DNA from: CAVSCR01 sp963726575
Lineage (GTDB): Bacteria > Actinomycetota > Actinomycetes > JAHEKZ01
Length of the DNA: 64,000 nt
NCBI GenBank assembly: GCA_963726575.1
Contig: CAVSCR010000006.1
Span: 186,001-250,000 of the forward strand
Reading direction: 5' to 3'
The notes under the pieces are model-generated. The model did not search any database, was not told the DNA's origin, and saw only the letters and a list, made by a program, of their open reading frames with translations. The stretch's first letter is position 1. Each line of letters opens with the position of its first letter. Shown piece by piece: positions 20,274 through 29,376 of the stretch. The position numbers and the translations under genes were made by a program.

Positions 20274-21095
20274 TGTCAGTGGTCGTCCGACCCCCGCGGC
20301 GCTCCCCGTACCTCGCCACGCAATCGTCACCACGTCGCGCTGCTGCGCCGGCGGCAGATCCGCGATCAACGACCTCACCTCGGGGATCCGTTCCTCGGAC
20401 AGGCAGAGCCGACGAGCGACCAACGCGGCGCGTTCGTCCAAGGGGGTCACGTCGACGTCGTCGCGCGACCAGCGGTACGCGACGAGGTTGCCCACGCCGA
20501 GCTCGCGCAGAATCGCGAGGAGGTCGTCCGCGCACGGTGCCGCCGGCCGCTCTAGGTTCCAGAAATGGCGCCACAGCGGGTTCATCCAGGTCAGCGGATG
20601 CTTCGGTGGGAGTTCCAGGACCACCCCCGCGCGCGAGTGGTCGGTCATGGCAACGAGCAGCGGCACCACTTCGGCGACGTCGTACACCAGGTGGTGCGCG
20701 ACCGCTACGTCGTGAACGCCGACTGCGCGGGCGACGTCTGGCCATCGCCCTTCGACCGTCACCGCGTCGACTCCGAGACTGGCCGCACGCAGGCGGAACG
20801 CGTCGAGCATTGCGGCGCTCGGGTCGACGCCGGTGATCAGGTGAGCCCGACCGGCCAACGGCAACGAGCCCGCGCCGGCGCCGACGCCGACGTCGAGCAC
20901 CGACCCCCGCTCGGGCAACAGGCTGAACGCGCGCTCGAACGACCAGCCCCGCGGCGCCGCGACGGCCTGGTCGGCCCGCAGGGCGAACCGGGACACCGGG
21001 AATCCCCACGGCGACTCCGGCGCCTGGTCGAGGATCTCCTGCGGAATCGCCCAGGACTGCAGGTCGAACGCCCAGGCGTCGGCGCGAGTCGTCAT
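20271..21095 (-). CDS. Class I SAM-dependent methyltransferase
   Basis: This 274-residue protein has the SAM-binding motif VLDVGVGAGAGSLPLAG (about 66-82) and the acidic end of strand 2 in TGVDPSAAM. HHLVYDVAEVVPLL and VVLELPPKHPLTW match later Rossmann motifs. The methyl acceptor is unknown. ATG 21095 has GAGGAG about nine bases upstream. It lies directly upstream of fbiC on the same strand with the stop 10 bp before the fbiC start. A link with F420 synthesis is possible only by position. Confidence 0.85.
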   Translation of the reverse strand: MTTRADAWAFDLQSWAIPQEILDQAPESPWGFPVSRFALRADQAVAAPRGWSFERAFSLLPERGSVLDVGVGAGAGSLPLAGRAHLITGVDPSAAMLDAFRLRAASLGVDAVTVEGRWPDVARAVGVHDVAVAHHLVYDVAEVVPLLVAMTDHSRAGVVLELPPKHPLTWMNPLWRHFWNLERPAAPCADDLLAILRELGVGNLVAYRWSRDDVDVTPLDERAALVARRLCLSEERIPEVRSLIADLPPAQQRDVVTIAWRGTGSAAGVGRPLT

Positions 21096-21142
21096 GGCGA
21101 CAGTCTCCTCACCCGCGCCCAAAGTCTGGTAACAAGCCCCTG

Positions 21143-21793
21143 ATGAGTCGTTCGGAGGCCCCGAAGATCCGGATGCCTCGGTCTCGCACCGAGGCGTTCA
21201 GTGACGGCGTGTTCGCGATCGCCGCGACGTTGCTGGTGGTCGAGGTCCACGTCCCCGACGTGCACGGCCCCGGGGCCACCGAGACGCTGGCCCATGCCCT
21301 GCTGAGGGAATGGCCCTCGTACGCCGCGTATGCGGTGTCGTTCGCGGTGATCGGGATCATGTGGGTCAACCACCACGCGACGTTCGACCGGGTCGCCCGC
21401 GTCGACCGGCCGTTGCTGTTCCTGAACCTGCTCCTGCTCGGCGTGGTCGCCTTCATCCCGTTCCCCACGGCCGTGCTGGCCCTCTACCTCAAGGACGGCG
21501 TCGACTCCAACTCGCGGACTGCCGCCGTCTTCTACAGCCTGGTGATGCTGGCGGCAGCCTTCGCCTTCGTCTTGTGCTGGTCCTACCTCGGACGACACCA
21601 GGACCTGTTGCGCGAGGATGTGGAGCCCCATGCCGCGAAGGTCGCGCTGCGGCGATCGTGGGTGGGCGTCGTGATCTACCTCGTGACCATCCCGGTGGCG
21701 ATTCTCAACCCCTACCTCGCCCTCGCGGCGTATGCGGGGCTGGCGCTGTTCTTCGTCTTCGCCGAACGACCCGCGCGCGATACCGACGACTGA
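21143..21793 (+). CDS. TMEM175-family potassium channel-like membrane protein
   Basis: This 216-residue protein begins RSRTEAFSDGVFAIAATLLV; the FSDG motif in helix 1 is the hallmark of the TMEM175 (DUF1211) family. There are six predicted helices, with WVNHHATFDRV after helix 3 also conserved. Bacterial TMEM175 proteins form tetrameric K+ leak channels. It is divergent from the methyltransferase and ends 19 bp before fbiA on the same strand; co-transcription is possible but functionally unexplained. Confidence 0.88.
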   Translation: MSRSEAPKIRMPRSRTEAFSDGVFAIAATLLVVEVHVPDVHGPGATETLAHALLREWPSYAAYAVSFAVIGIMWVNHHATFDRVARVDRPLLFLNLLLLGVVAFIPFPTAVLALYLKDGVDSNSRTAAVFYSLVMLAAAFAFVLCWSYLGRHQDLLREDVEPHAAKVALRRSWVGVVIYLVTIPVAILNPYLALAAYAGLALFFVFAERPARDTDD

Positions 21794-21812
21794 CCGCTGC
21801 GAGGATGCCGAC

Positions 21813-22814
21813 ATGCGCGTCACGGCACTGGCGGGAGGGATCGGTGCAGCCCGGTTCCTTCGCGGGCTGCTGGCCCACCTCGCCGATCGCCCGTCTCCGA
21901 CCGGCGACGACTGGGAGGTCACGGTCGTCGGCAACACCGCCGACGACATCACCTTGTTCGGACTGCGCGTGTGCCCGGACCTCGACACCGTGATGTACAC
22001 CCTCGGCGGCGGCATCCACGAGGAGCAGGGGTGGGGTCGTACCGATGAGACCTTCACGGTGCTCGAGGAGCTGCGGGCCTACGACGTTCCCCCCGACTGG
22101 TTCGGGCTGGGCGACCGTGATGTCGCCACCCACATCGTGCGCACGCAGATGCTGCGGTCAGGCTGGGCCTTGTCCGACGTCACCGCCGCGCTGTGCCAGC
22201 GGTGGCAACCGGGCGTCCACCTCCTGCCGATGAGCGACGACCCGATCGAGACCCACGTGGTGATCGACGACGCGGCCGCAGCAGGTGGGCGTCGCGCGGT
22301 TCACTTCCAGGAGTGGTGGGTGCGGCGCCACGCCGAGCCGACCGCTCACGAGTTCGTCTTCCTGGGCGCCGACCAGGCCAAGCCCGGGCCGGGAGTTCTC
22401 GACGCGATCGTGGACGCCGACCTCGTGTTGTTGCCGCCGTCGAACCCGGTGGTGAGCATCGGGGCCGTTCTGCAGGTGCCGGGGATCCGCGATGCGGTGG
22501 CAGCGACGTCGGCGCCGGTGGTCGGGGTGTCCCCGATCGTCGCGGGAGCGGCCGTGCGAGGCATGGCCGACGCCTGCCTCTCCGCGATCGGTGTCGCCAC
22601 GAGTGCGGCGGCGGTCGCCGACCACTACGGCGCCCGCGTCGCGGGTGGCCTGCTCGACGGGTGGCTGGTCGACGAAGCCGACGCCGCGTCGAGCGCGCCG
22701 GCGGGAGTGCGTCTGCGGTCACGACCGCTGTTGATGACCGACGTCGCAGCCGCGTCGGACATCGCCGGTGCCGCCGTCGACATGGCGCTGCAGATCGGCG
22801 AGCAGCGCGCGTGA
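21813..22814 (+). CDS. fbiA: 2-phospho-L-lactate/phosphoenolpyruvyl transferase (CofD/FbiA)
   Basis: FbiA joins the activated lactyl/enolpyruvyl-diphospho-5'-guanosine to FO, giving (dehydro)F420-0. The 333-residue protein shows the family start MRVTALAGGIGAARFLRGL, VGNTADDITLFGLRVCPDLDT (split here by families' FO site), and LLPPSNPVVSIG and VGVSPIVAGAAVRG near the C-terminus. ATG 21813 has GAGG upstream. The stop overlaps the fbiB GTG as GTGA, so the two are translated together. Confidence 0.95.
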   Translation: MRVTALAGGIGAARFLRGLLAHLADRPSPTGDDWEVTVVGNTADDITLFGLRVCPDLDTVMYTLGGGIHEEQGWGRTDETFTVLEELRAYDVPPDWFGLGDRDVATHIVRTQMLRSGWALSDVTAALCQRWQPGVHLLPMSDDPIETHVVIDDAAAAGGRRAVHFQEWWVRRHAEPTAHEFVFLGADQAKPGPGVLDAIVDADLVLLPPSNPVVSIGAVLQVPGIRDAVAATSAPVVGVSPIVAGAAVRGMADACLSAIGVATSAAAVADHYGARVAGGLLDGWLVDEADAASSAPAGVRLRSRPLLMTDVAAASDIAGAAVDMALQIGEQRA

Positions 22815-24094
22815 CCAGCTTCCATGTCGTAGCGCTGGAGGGTATCGGTGAGGTGATCGCCGGCGCGGACCTCGCCGAACTGATCGCGTCCTCGTACGGC
22901 GAGCTGCGCACCGGAGACGTCGTGGTCGTCACCAGCAAGGTGGTCAGCAAGGCAGAGGCGCGGGTAGTGAGTGACACCGACCGCGAGGCCGTGATCGACC
23001 AGGAGTCGGTGCGCACGGTCGCCCGGCGTGGTCAGCTGCGCATCGTGGAGACACGACATGGTCTGGTGCTCGCCGCCGCCGGGGTGGACGTGAGCAACAC
23101 GGCCCCTGGCTCCCTGGTGCTGCTGCCGGAGGACCCAGACGCCTCGGCCCGACGACTCCGGACGGGTCTTCGCACCCGACTCGGCGTCGACATCGCGGTG
23201 GTCGTGTCGGACACCTTCGGTCGGCCGTGGCGTCGTGGGCAGACCGATGTGGCGATCGGTGCCGCGGGACTGCGCGTGGTCGACGACCTGCGCGGCACCC
23301 GTGACACGCACGGTAACCAGCTCGAGGTCACCGAGATCGCGGTGGCGGACGAGATCGCCGCTGCGGCCGAGCTCGTGATGGGCAAGGCCAGCGGTCACCC
23401 CGTGGCAGTGGTGCGCGGCTTGGATCAGCTCGTGACGGTCGAGGATGGTCCCGGAGCCCGCGACCTGGTGCGAACGCGTGACGAGGACCTCTTCCCCCTC
23501 GGTACGTTCGACGTCGTACCAGCTCGTCGCACGGTGCGCGACTACGAACCCACGCCGGTGCCGTTGGCGGCAGTACACGCCGCTGTCGAAGACGCCGTCA
23601 CAGCACCGGCGCCGCACCACACGACGCCCTGGCGTTTCGTCATCGTGTCCGATGGCGGGGTGCGTGGGCAGCTGCTCGACGACATGGCCACACAGTGGGC
23701 CGAGGACCTGCGCAACGACGGCATCGACGAACCCGCCATCACTCGGCGGCTGAACCGGGGGGAGCTGCTGCGTCGCGCACCTCTGCTCGTCGTCCCGTGC
23801 CTCGTGACCGACGGCGCGCATCCGTACCCCGACCAGCGTCGGGCCGATGCCGAGCGGGCCATGTTCCTGGTGGCGATGGGGGCCGGGGTGGAGAACTTCC
23901 TGATCTCGCTGGCCACGCGTGGCCTCGGCTCGGCCTGGGTCTCCTCCACGATGTTCTGTCCTGACCCGGTCCGAAAGGTTCTGGATCTGCCCGCGGACTG
24001 GCAGCCGATGGGCGCGATCGCGATCGGATACCCGGCGAGCCCTCCGAGCCCACGACCGGAGCGCCCCGTTTCGTCGTTCGTCGTGCAACGCTGA
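22811..24094 (+). CDS. fbiB: Coenzyme F420-0:L-glutamate ligase, two-domain (CofE plus nitroreductase-like)
   Basis: FbiB adds L-glutamates to F420-0. The 427-residue protein has an N-terminal CofE domain (about 1-245; DVVVVTSKVVSKAEARVV, RHGLVLAAAGVDVSNT, VVVSDTFGRPWRRGQTD). The C-terminal FMN/nitroreductase-like domain (about 248-427; ARRTVRDYEPTPV, PHHTTPWRFVIV) reduces dehydro-F420-0 in mycobacteria. The full two-domain form implies the PEP-derived route as in M. tuberculosis (established for the family, inferred here). The guanylyltransferase FbiD/CofC is not in this window. Confidence 0.95.
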   Translation: MTSFHVVALEGIGEVIAGADLAELIASSYGELRTGDVVVVTSKVVSKAEARVVSDTDREAVIDQESVRTVARRGQLRIVETRHGLVLAAAGVDVSNTAPGSLVLLPEDPDASARRLRTGLRTRLGVDIAVVVSDTFGRPWRRGQTDVAIGAAGLRVVDDLRGTRDTHGNQLEVTEIAVADEIAAAAELVMGKASGHPVAVVRGLDQLVTVEDGPGARDLVRTRDEDLFPLGTFDVVPARRTVRDYEPTPVPLAAVHAAVEDAVTAPAPHHTTPWRFVIVSDGGVRGQLLDDMATQWAEDLRNDGIDEPAITRRLNRGELLRRAPLLVVPCLVTDGAHPYPDQRRADAERAMFLVAMGAGVENFLISLATRGLGSAWVSSTMFCPDPVRKVLDLPADWQPMGAIAIGYPASPPSPRPERPVSSFVVQR

Positions 24095-24127
24095 GGCCGA
24101 GCGAGAGGGCGAGCGAGAGGCAGGGTC

Positions 24128-24526
24128 ATGGCTGAGTCCCACCTGGATGGGTCCCCGACGGGGAGCACTCCGTGGTTGGACGTCGAGTGGGTGGTCACGA
24201 GCTACCGCGTCAGTGACACGTTGACGCCACCGGTCGCCGACGGTGCACCGACGGTGCAGTTCGGCGCCGATGGTTCGGTGCACGGGACGACCGGCTGCAA
24301 CCGCTACACAGGTCGGTACACACTCGACGGCGACGAGCTCGCGCTGGCGCCCATGGCGACGACTCGGATGATGTGCAGCACTGAACTCATGGAGCAGGAG
24401 ATGGCGTTCCTCGCCGCGCTGTCATGGATCGCCGGAGCCGCGGTGGTAGGTGGCGAACTCGTGCTGACCGACCTCGACGAAGCCCCCGTGCTGGTCGCCG
24501 TGGAGCACTCGCCCGAGTCGAAGTGA
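24128..24526 (+). CDS. META-domain protein
   Basis: This 132-residue protein has the META/HslJ pattern: WVVTSYRV at the start, then TVQFGADGSVHGTTGCNRYTG and LALAPMATTRMMCSTELMEQEMAFL. The two cysteines (GC and MC) are conserved in the domain. Most META proteins are secreted, but no signal peptide or lipobox is visible, so this copy looks cytosolic. The start has GAGAGG upstream. It is convergent with the lipoprotein gene, with 3 bp between the stops. Its role is unknown; HslJ relatives are linked to stress or antibiotic tolerance. Confidence 0.85.
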   Translation: MAESHLDGSPTGSTPWLDVEWVVTSYRVSDTLTPPVADGAPTVQFGADGSVHGTTGCNRYTGRYTLDGDELALAPMATTRMMCSTELMEQEMAFLAALSWIAGAAVVGGELVLTDLDEAPVLVAVEHSPESK

Positions 24527-24529
24527 CTT

Positions 24530-25111
24530 TCACGACATCGGCACGATGCGTTCCGCGATCAGCACCGCCTGTTGCTGGGTCAGGCCCGCGGATACTTCCA
24601 CCCCACCACTGACCGGCCCCGTGACGTTGACGGCGCTGACCACGAAGCCGTCGACCATGATCGCCGCCTTGTTCCGGGGGGGCTTCAGGCGGGCCAAGGA
24701 CGTCGTCGCCACCAGCACTGTCGCTCGGCCGCTCTCGGTGAGCTCGAGGTTCACCGTCCAGGTCGACGAACCCGGTGCCGGGGCCGGCGTGGCCGCAGTG
24801 ACGTCCTGGCCGGTGAGGAACGCCGCGCCGAGGGCGAAGCGGTACTGGTGGTCGATGGAGCAGGCCACGGCAGGACGCTCCGGGTTGGGTGCCGAGTCGA
24901 TCGACGTGGGGCAGTGGGCCGACTTCGCCGACGTCATCTGCAGGACCGGCCGCATCTGGAAGTTCAGAGCGCCCTTGCCGACCAGGGCGGCCGGCGGCAC
25001 AGTGGACGGCGCCGTCCCGGCGCCGGACGACGAACAGGCCGACGCAGCGACGACGAGAAGGCCAGTTGCCAGGCCGGCGGTGACGCGTCCGACCACGCGG
25101 GTGCACCTCAC
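24530..25111 (-). CDS. Stand-alone lipoprotein resembling the SecD/SecDF P1 head domain
   Basis: This 193-residue protein has a signal peptide and a lipobox-like SACS (Cys about 26), so it is probably surface-anchored. The body reads like the periplasmic P1 head of SecD: ALGAAFLTGQDVTAATP, then WTVNLELTESGR, then AAIMVDGFVVSAVNVTGPVSGGVEVS, then GLTQQQAVLIAERI. In SecD this head domain follows the base and is bounded by membrane helices, all absent here. The resemblance is by motif order only. It might bind unfolded exported proteins. GTG 25111 is the likely start. Confidence 0.7.
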   Translation of the reverse strand: MRCTRVVGRVTAGLATGLLVVAASACSSSGAGTAPSTVPPAALVGKGALNFQMRPVLQMTSAKSAHCPTSIDSAPNPERPAVACSIDHQYRFALGAAFLTGQDVTAATPAPAPGSSTWTVNLELTESGRATVLVATTSLARLKPPRNKAAIMVDGFVVSAVNVTGPVSGGVEVSAGLTQQQAVLIAERIVPMS

Positions 25112-25180
25112 CCCGGCATCTTCGCCCGACCGGCCCCGAAATCAGGCGCACGACATGGCCGGCGCGGTCATCCTTGTGAG

Positions 25181-25834
25181 ATGACGCCGACGGTCGACCT
25201 GGGACCCCCCGATCCCACAGACGTCGTCCGTGAAGGCTACGACAGCGTTTCCTATCGATACCGCGACGACGACGCCGGTACCGATCAGTACACGCCGTGG
25301 CTGGTCGAGCTGGCGCGTCGGCTGCCCGAGCGGGCCTCGGTGCTCGACGTCGGTTGCGGGTGTGGCATTCCGGTGAGTCGCGATCTCGCGCGGCACGGCC
25401 ACCGGATGGTCGGCGTCGACCTCAGCGACGTACAGATCGAACGAGCTCGTCACTTGGTGCCCGACGCGCAGTTCGTCAGGGCCGACATCACGCAGGTGCA
25501 GTTCGCCGATGACACCTTCGATGCAGTGCTGGCGTTCTACTCGGTGATCCATGTGCCACTTGACCGACAGCCGCGGCTGTTCGCCGACATCTGGCGTTGG
25601 CTGCGTCCCGGCGGCTGGTTCGTGGCGACGCTGGGGTGGCGGGAATGGACGGGCAGCGAGTCGCACTGGCTGGGCGGCGAGGCGACCATGTGGTGGAGCC
25701 ACGCCGACGTCGCGACCTACCGCACGTGGCTGGGGGCCAGCGGGCTGGTCGTGGACTCCGAGGAGTTCATCGCCGAGGGCGACGGTGGCCACAGCCTGTT
25801 CTGGGCACATCGTCGGTCGTCGGGCGAGGTGTGA
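25181..25834 (+). CDS. Class I SAM-dependent methyltransferase
   Basis: This 217-residue protein has SAM motif VLDVGCGCGIPVS (about 54-66), VGVDLSDVQIERAR, FVRADITQVQFADDTFDAV and LRPGGWFVATLG. This is the UbiE/Methyltransf_11-25 type arrangement. The small-molecule substrate is unknown; the N-terminal segment VREGYDSVSYRYRD is typical of such cytosolic enzymes. It is divergent from the SecD-head lipoprotein (69 bp between starts). Confidence 0.85.
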   Translation: MTPTVDLGPPDPTDVVREGYDSVSYRYRDDDAGTDQYTPWLVELARRLPERASVLDVGCGCGIPVSRDLARHGHRMVGVDLSDVQIERARHLVPDAQFVRADITQVQFADDTFDAVLAFYSVIHVPLDRQPRLFADIWRWLRPGGWFVATLGWREWTGSESHWLGGEATMWWSHADVATYRTWLGASGLVVDSEEFIAEGDGGHSLFWAHRRSSGEV

Positions 25835-26017
25835 CGCGACCGTCGTCACAGGAACTGTCGGACGCAGTCGGTAGCGTCCCACCTGTCGGTGAGAGCAGGA
25901 CCCGGATCTTCAGGGCGCCACCCAGCGCCAACCGCCGCAGACGACGAGTGAACACCGACGCCGCATCCGAGTGCGGTCATCTCTCCGTTCGTCACCTGTC
26001 TTCCTGCGGGGTAGTAA

Positions 26018-27298
26018 ATGTCCTTCAGCTCAGCCGTCGAGCCGTGGGTCCGCGCGCTACGGGAGCAGGACGTCCACGCCTTGACCGCGCGCGAACGGGC
26101 CGATCGGTTGGGTGGACTGCGCAGGGTCATCGATGCGCTCGAGGTCGAGTTCTCACGGACGTTGGCAGCCAGTGATGCACTCGGCGATGCCGAGCTGCTC
26201 GATGGCGCCCGCTCGACCGCCAGCTGGTTGCGCGACACGCTGCGACTTGCGCCCGGAGACGCCGCGGAGCGGGTGCGGGTCGCGCGTTCGTCGTTCTCCG
26301 GTGACGCACCGACTGCGGTGGCAGCCGACGCCGTAGCCGCTGGTCAGCTCACATACGACCAGCTGCGCGCGATCACCGGAGGCACCCGCGACCTCGAGGG
26401 CGAACCCGCACGACGAGCGGCTGACCTGCTGACCGGACTGGGACGCCAGGTCGACGCGCAGGCCATCCGGGTGGCGGCACGGCACCTGCGGTGCGTGGTC
26501 GACCCAGATGGCGCACAGCGGTCGTTCGCGGAGAAGTTCGACGCTCGCCGGGCGTCGTTCGCGCCGCTGCTCGACGGCATGTACCGCATGGAGCTGCTCG
26601 CCGATCCCGAGGGCGCAACAGTCCTCGATGCCGGGCTGTCCGCGCTCATGGCCCCCAACGGCGTCGACGACCACCGCACGCCACCACAGCGTCGATACGA
26701 CGCAGTGATCTCGATCTTCCGGCGGGCCTTGGGGGATGGCACCTTGCCAACCGTCGGCGGCAGCCCGCCACAGTTGCTCGTCCACTGCACACCGGAGGCG
26801 CTGGCCGGTGCGACGGACTCGTTGCCCGGCGCCTTGCCTGACGGCTCTCCCCTGCCGCGGCCCACGTTGGACCGGATCGCCTGCGACTGCGCCATCAACC
26901 GCATCGTCTTCGGACCGTCCGGTGAGGTGCTCGAGCACGGTCGCACTCGACGGCTGTTCACCGGCGCACAGAAGCGCGCGCTGTGGGCGCGCGACGGCGG
27001 CTGTCGATTCCCCGGCTGCGGCGCGCCCTGGACGCAAGCCCACCACGTGGTGCCATGGCAAGCCGGCGGACGCACCGATCTCGCCAATGCACTGTCGGTC
27101 TGCGAGGTGCACCACCATCGGCTGCACGAGGACGGCTGGCGCGTCCAGCTCACGGACGCGGCGGCGGGGACCAACGCAGCGGTGAGCTGGGTCGACCCGT
27201 CGGGTGAGTGTCGGGTCACGCGGGCGCCCGGACTGGATCGGCCGGTTCCGTTGCGGGTGCTGCGCGATCCCGGGCTGGTCGGAGCTCGAGCGCCGTGA
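26018..27298 (+). CDS. DUF222/HNH endonuclease-domain protein (13E12 repeat family)
   Basis: This 426-residue protein has an N-terminal DUF222 helical domain (about 1-310) and a C-terminal HNH nuclease module (about 318-385). The module shows CRFPGCG, QAHHVVPWQAGG, DLANALSVCEVHHHRLH: paired cysteines, HH, N and HH as in active HNH folds. The family is multicopy in actinobacteria and unstudied; a role in DNA processing is inferred. There is no strong ribosome-binding site before ATG 26018. The 183-bp gap before it shows a possible TAGCGT box near 25872 and nothing else I can name. Confidence 0.9.
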   Translation: MSFSSAVEPWVRALREQDVHALTARERADRLGGLRRVIDALEVEFSRTLAASDALGDAELLDGARSTASWLRDTLRLAPGDAAERVRVARSSFSGDAPTAVAADAVAAGQLTYDQLRAITGGTRDLEGEPARRAADLLTGLGRQVDAQAIRVAARHLRCVVDPDGAQRSFAEKFDARRASFAPLLDGMYRMELLADPEGATVLDAGLSALMAPNGVDDHRTPPQRRYDAVISIFRRALGDGTLPTVGGSPPQLLVHCTPEALAGATDSLPGALPDGSPLPRPTLDRIACDCAINRIVFGPSGEVLEHGRTRRLFTGAQKRALWARDGGCRFPGCGAPWTQAHHVVPWQAGGRTDLANALSVCEVHHHRLHEDGWRVQLTDAAAGTNAAVSWVDPSGECRVTRAPGLDRPVPLRVLRDPGLVGARAP

Positions 27299-27337
27299 CG
27301 CGGCGGGGTCGGACCAGGGACCGGGTGAGGCGCCGAG

Positions 27338-28285
27338 TCAGGCGCCGGACAGCCGGCGATGATCCGGCGGGGAGTACCGGGGGCCGCGGCGGGGCGCCGA
27401 GACGTGGCCGACCTCCAGGAGACGTTGGACGCGGTAGCGGTGGCCGACCCACGGTTGCAGGACCCGCAGCATCTCGGCGTCGTCGCCTCGACGGCCGGTC
27501 TGGCCGGAGAGCGCCCAACACACGTCGTTGGCGACGTGGAAGTCACCCACGCTGACTGCGTCTGCGTCGCCGTGCGCTCGCTGCCGGATCTCCGCCGACG
27601 TCCACTGACCCACGCCGGGAACGGACTGCAGGGCTCGGTCGACCTCGGCGAAGTCGCGACCGTCGGTGAGGGTCCGCTCGAACGACTCCGCGACGGCGGC
27701 CACTGCCTGCACGGCGCGGGCGCGATCCGGGGTGACGCCGGCCGCCATGAGGTCGTGCTGGGCCAGGCGACGCCACACCGCGGGCTCCGGTGGGACGGTG
27801 AGACCTCTCGGTACCGGCCCCGGTGCCGTCGTTCCGTGCCGACGGACCAAGGTCTGCCAGGAGTCCGACGCCTCGCGACCGGTCACCTTCTGGCTCACGA
27901 CCGCTGACACGGCCGCTTCGAACACCCGACGGGTCCGCGGAACCCGCAGGCCCGGAAAGCGCCGGTCGAGGTCGGCCAGCGTTGGGTGCGCCGCGGCGTC
28001 GAACCCGGCTCGGTCATCTCGCGAGCCCAGCAGTTCTGGCATCCCCTCGAGCAGCCAGGAGGCTCCCGGACCCCAGGCATCCGCGACAACCTCCGACAGT
28101 GAGGTGGGCGTGGACGGTTCGCGGGACAGTCGCAGGGTTCCTGGACCATCCGGTGTCCAGGTCGCCCACCAGATCGGACCGTCGCGGGGAGCCGCAAAGC
28201 TCGGATCGGAGCCGCCGTGACCGACGCCGCCCAACGTTGCGCGAAGATCCAGCGGTCCGCCCGGATTCCACGCGCGCTGCGTCAT
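27338..28285 (-). CDS. DNA-3-methyladenine glycosylase II-like (AlkA/HhH-GPD) protein
   Basis: This 315-residue protein belongs to the helix-hairpin-helix glycosylase superfamily, which excises alkylated bases. The helical core (about 115-290) includes FEAAVSAVVSQKVTG, the hairpin VPGVGQWTSAEIRQRAHGDADA and the catalytic aspartate in SVGDFHV. The N-terminal part is a less conserved AlkA_N-like region. It overlaps the NDP-sugar gene as ATGA (start 28285), so it is expressed with the mannose-activation gene although the functions differ. Confidence 0.85.
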   Translation of the reverse strand: MTQRAWNPGGPLDLRATLGGVGHGGSDPSFAAPRDGPIWWATWTPDGPGTLRLSREPSTPTSLSEVVADAWGPGASWLLEGMPELLGSRDDRAGFDAAAHPTLADLDRRFPGLRVPRTRRVFEAAVSAVVSQKVTGREASDSWQTLVRRHGTTAPGPVPRGLTVPPEPAVWRRLAQHDLMAAGVTPDRARAVQAVAAVAESFERTLTDGRDFAEVDRALQSVPGVGQWTSAEIRQRAHGDADAVSVGDFHVANDVCWALSGQTGRRGDDAEMLRVLQPWVGHRYRVQRLLEVGHVSAPRRGPRYSPPDHRRLSGA

Positions 28286-29355
28286 TCGTCGGGGGAGAAG
28301 CGGATGGCGCGGTCGGGCAGGACGACGTCGGGCCACACCCGCGCGCCACCCTTGAGCTCCAGCTCGACGCCGAGCCGCGCGCGATCGGCGATCACGCAAT
28401 CCTGCAGGACGCAACCGGCGCCGACCTCGGTGTCGACGCCCACGACGGAGTCGATCACCTTGGCGCCCGGGCCGATCGTGGCGCCGTCGAGCAGCACGCT
28501 GCCTTCGACCAGCGCTGCGTCACCGACCACGGCGTTGGCGCCGATGACGCTGCCGCCGCAGACGGTCGCGGTGCCGAGCACCGCCGCCCCCGGCAGGAGC
28601 AAAGACTCACCGGTCGGCCCTGGGACGGCCGACGACTTCACGTTCCCGAGGACGAGGTCGCGCGAGCCACGCACGAACGAGGCGGGCGTGCCGAGGTCGA
28701 GCCAGTACGCCGTCTCCTTGAAGCCCCACACCGAGGCACCGGCGTCGAGCAGACCGGGGAATGTCTCGCGTTCCACCGACACGGGCCGGCCCTCGGGGAT
28801 CGAATCGATCACCTTCCGACGGAACACGTAGGCGCCGGCATTCACCCATCGGGACACGGGTTCGGCCATCTTCTCGAGGAACGCCTGCACCCGTCCTGTC
28901 TCGTCGGTGGGCACGCATCCGAACGCGCGAGCGTCGTCGACCTCGACCAGGTGCAACGTCACGTCGGCGTGGGTGTCGAGGTGTTGGTGCACTTGCCCGG
29001 CTAGGTCGTGACCTGACAGCACGTCGCCGTTGAGGATCACGACAGGGCCGTCCGGCGCACTGGTCAGCCGATCGGCAACGTTGCGAATCCCTCCCCCGGT
29101 GCCGAGTGGCTCGACCTCCTGGACGCAGTCCAGTCGTAGCCCGAACGCGCTTCCGTCGCCGAAGTAGTCCTCGAAGACCTCTGGCTGGTACGACGTGGCG
29201 AGCACGACGTGGTCGACCCCGGCGTCGTGCAGCTTGGCGATCTGGTGCTGGAGGAACGGCACACCCGCGACCGGCAGCATCGGTTTGGGGGTGCTCACCG
29301 TGAGCGGGCGAAGCCTCGTGCCGCGCCCACCGACGAGCAGCACGGCTTCGAGCAT
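28282..29355 (-). CDS. Mannose-1-phosphate guanylyltransferase (NDP-sugar synthase)
   Basis: This 357-residue enzyme forms an NDP-sugar, probably GDP-mannose from mannose-1-P and GTP. The nucleotide loop AVLLVGGRGTRLRPLT (about 4-19) with TPKPMLPVAG and the metal site ILNGDVL are clear. WVNAGAYVF and YWLDLGTP are sugar-site motifs. A left-handed beta-helix of hexapeptide repeats ends the protein (about 245-345). The position corresponds to Rv3264c (manB/GDP-mannose pyrophosphorylase) of M. tuberculosis. With phosphomannomutase (10 kb) and the SIS protein (8 kb) it completes the GDP-mannose route. Confidence 0.88.
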   Translation of the reverse strand: MLEAVLLVGGRGTRLRPLTVSTPKPMLPVAGVPFLQHQIAKLHDAGVDHVVLATSYQPEVFEDYFGDGSAFGLRLDCVQEVEPLGTGGGIRNVADRLTSAPDGPVVILNGDVLSGHDLAGQVHQHLDTHADVTLHLVEVDDARAFGCVPTDETGRVQAFLEKMAEPVSRWVNAGAYVFRRKVIDSIPEGRPVSVERETFPGLLDAGASVWGFKETAYWLDLGTPASFVRGSRDLVLGNVKSSAVPGPTGESLLLPGAAVLGTATVCGGSVIGANAVVGDAALVEGSVLLDGATIGPGAKVIDSVVGVDTEVGAGCVLQDCVIADRARLGVELELKGGARVWPDVVLPDRAIRFSPDE

Positions 29356-29376
29356 GACGCGAGCCTACGGGTACGG

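Noticed and set aside
18750..20555. A 601-residue plus-strand frame across fbiC
   Set aside because: Antisense to a well supported enzyme, low complexity and no recognisable motif.
26018..27298. HNH protein as part of a mobile element or intein
   Set aside because: DUF222-HNH proteins are ordinary multicopy actinobacterial genes; no inverted repeats, transposase or split host gene is visible.
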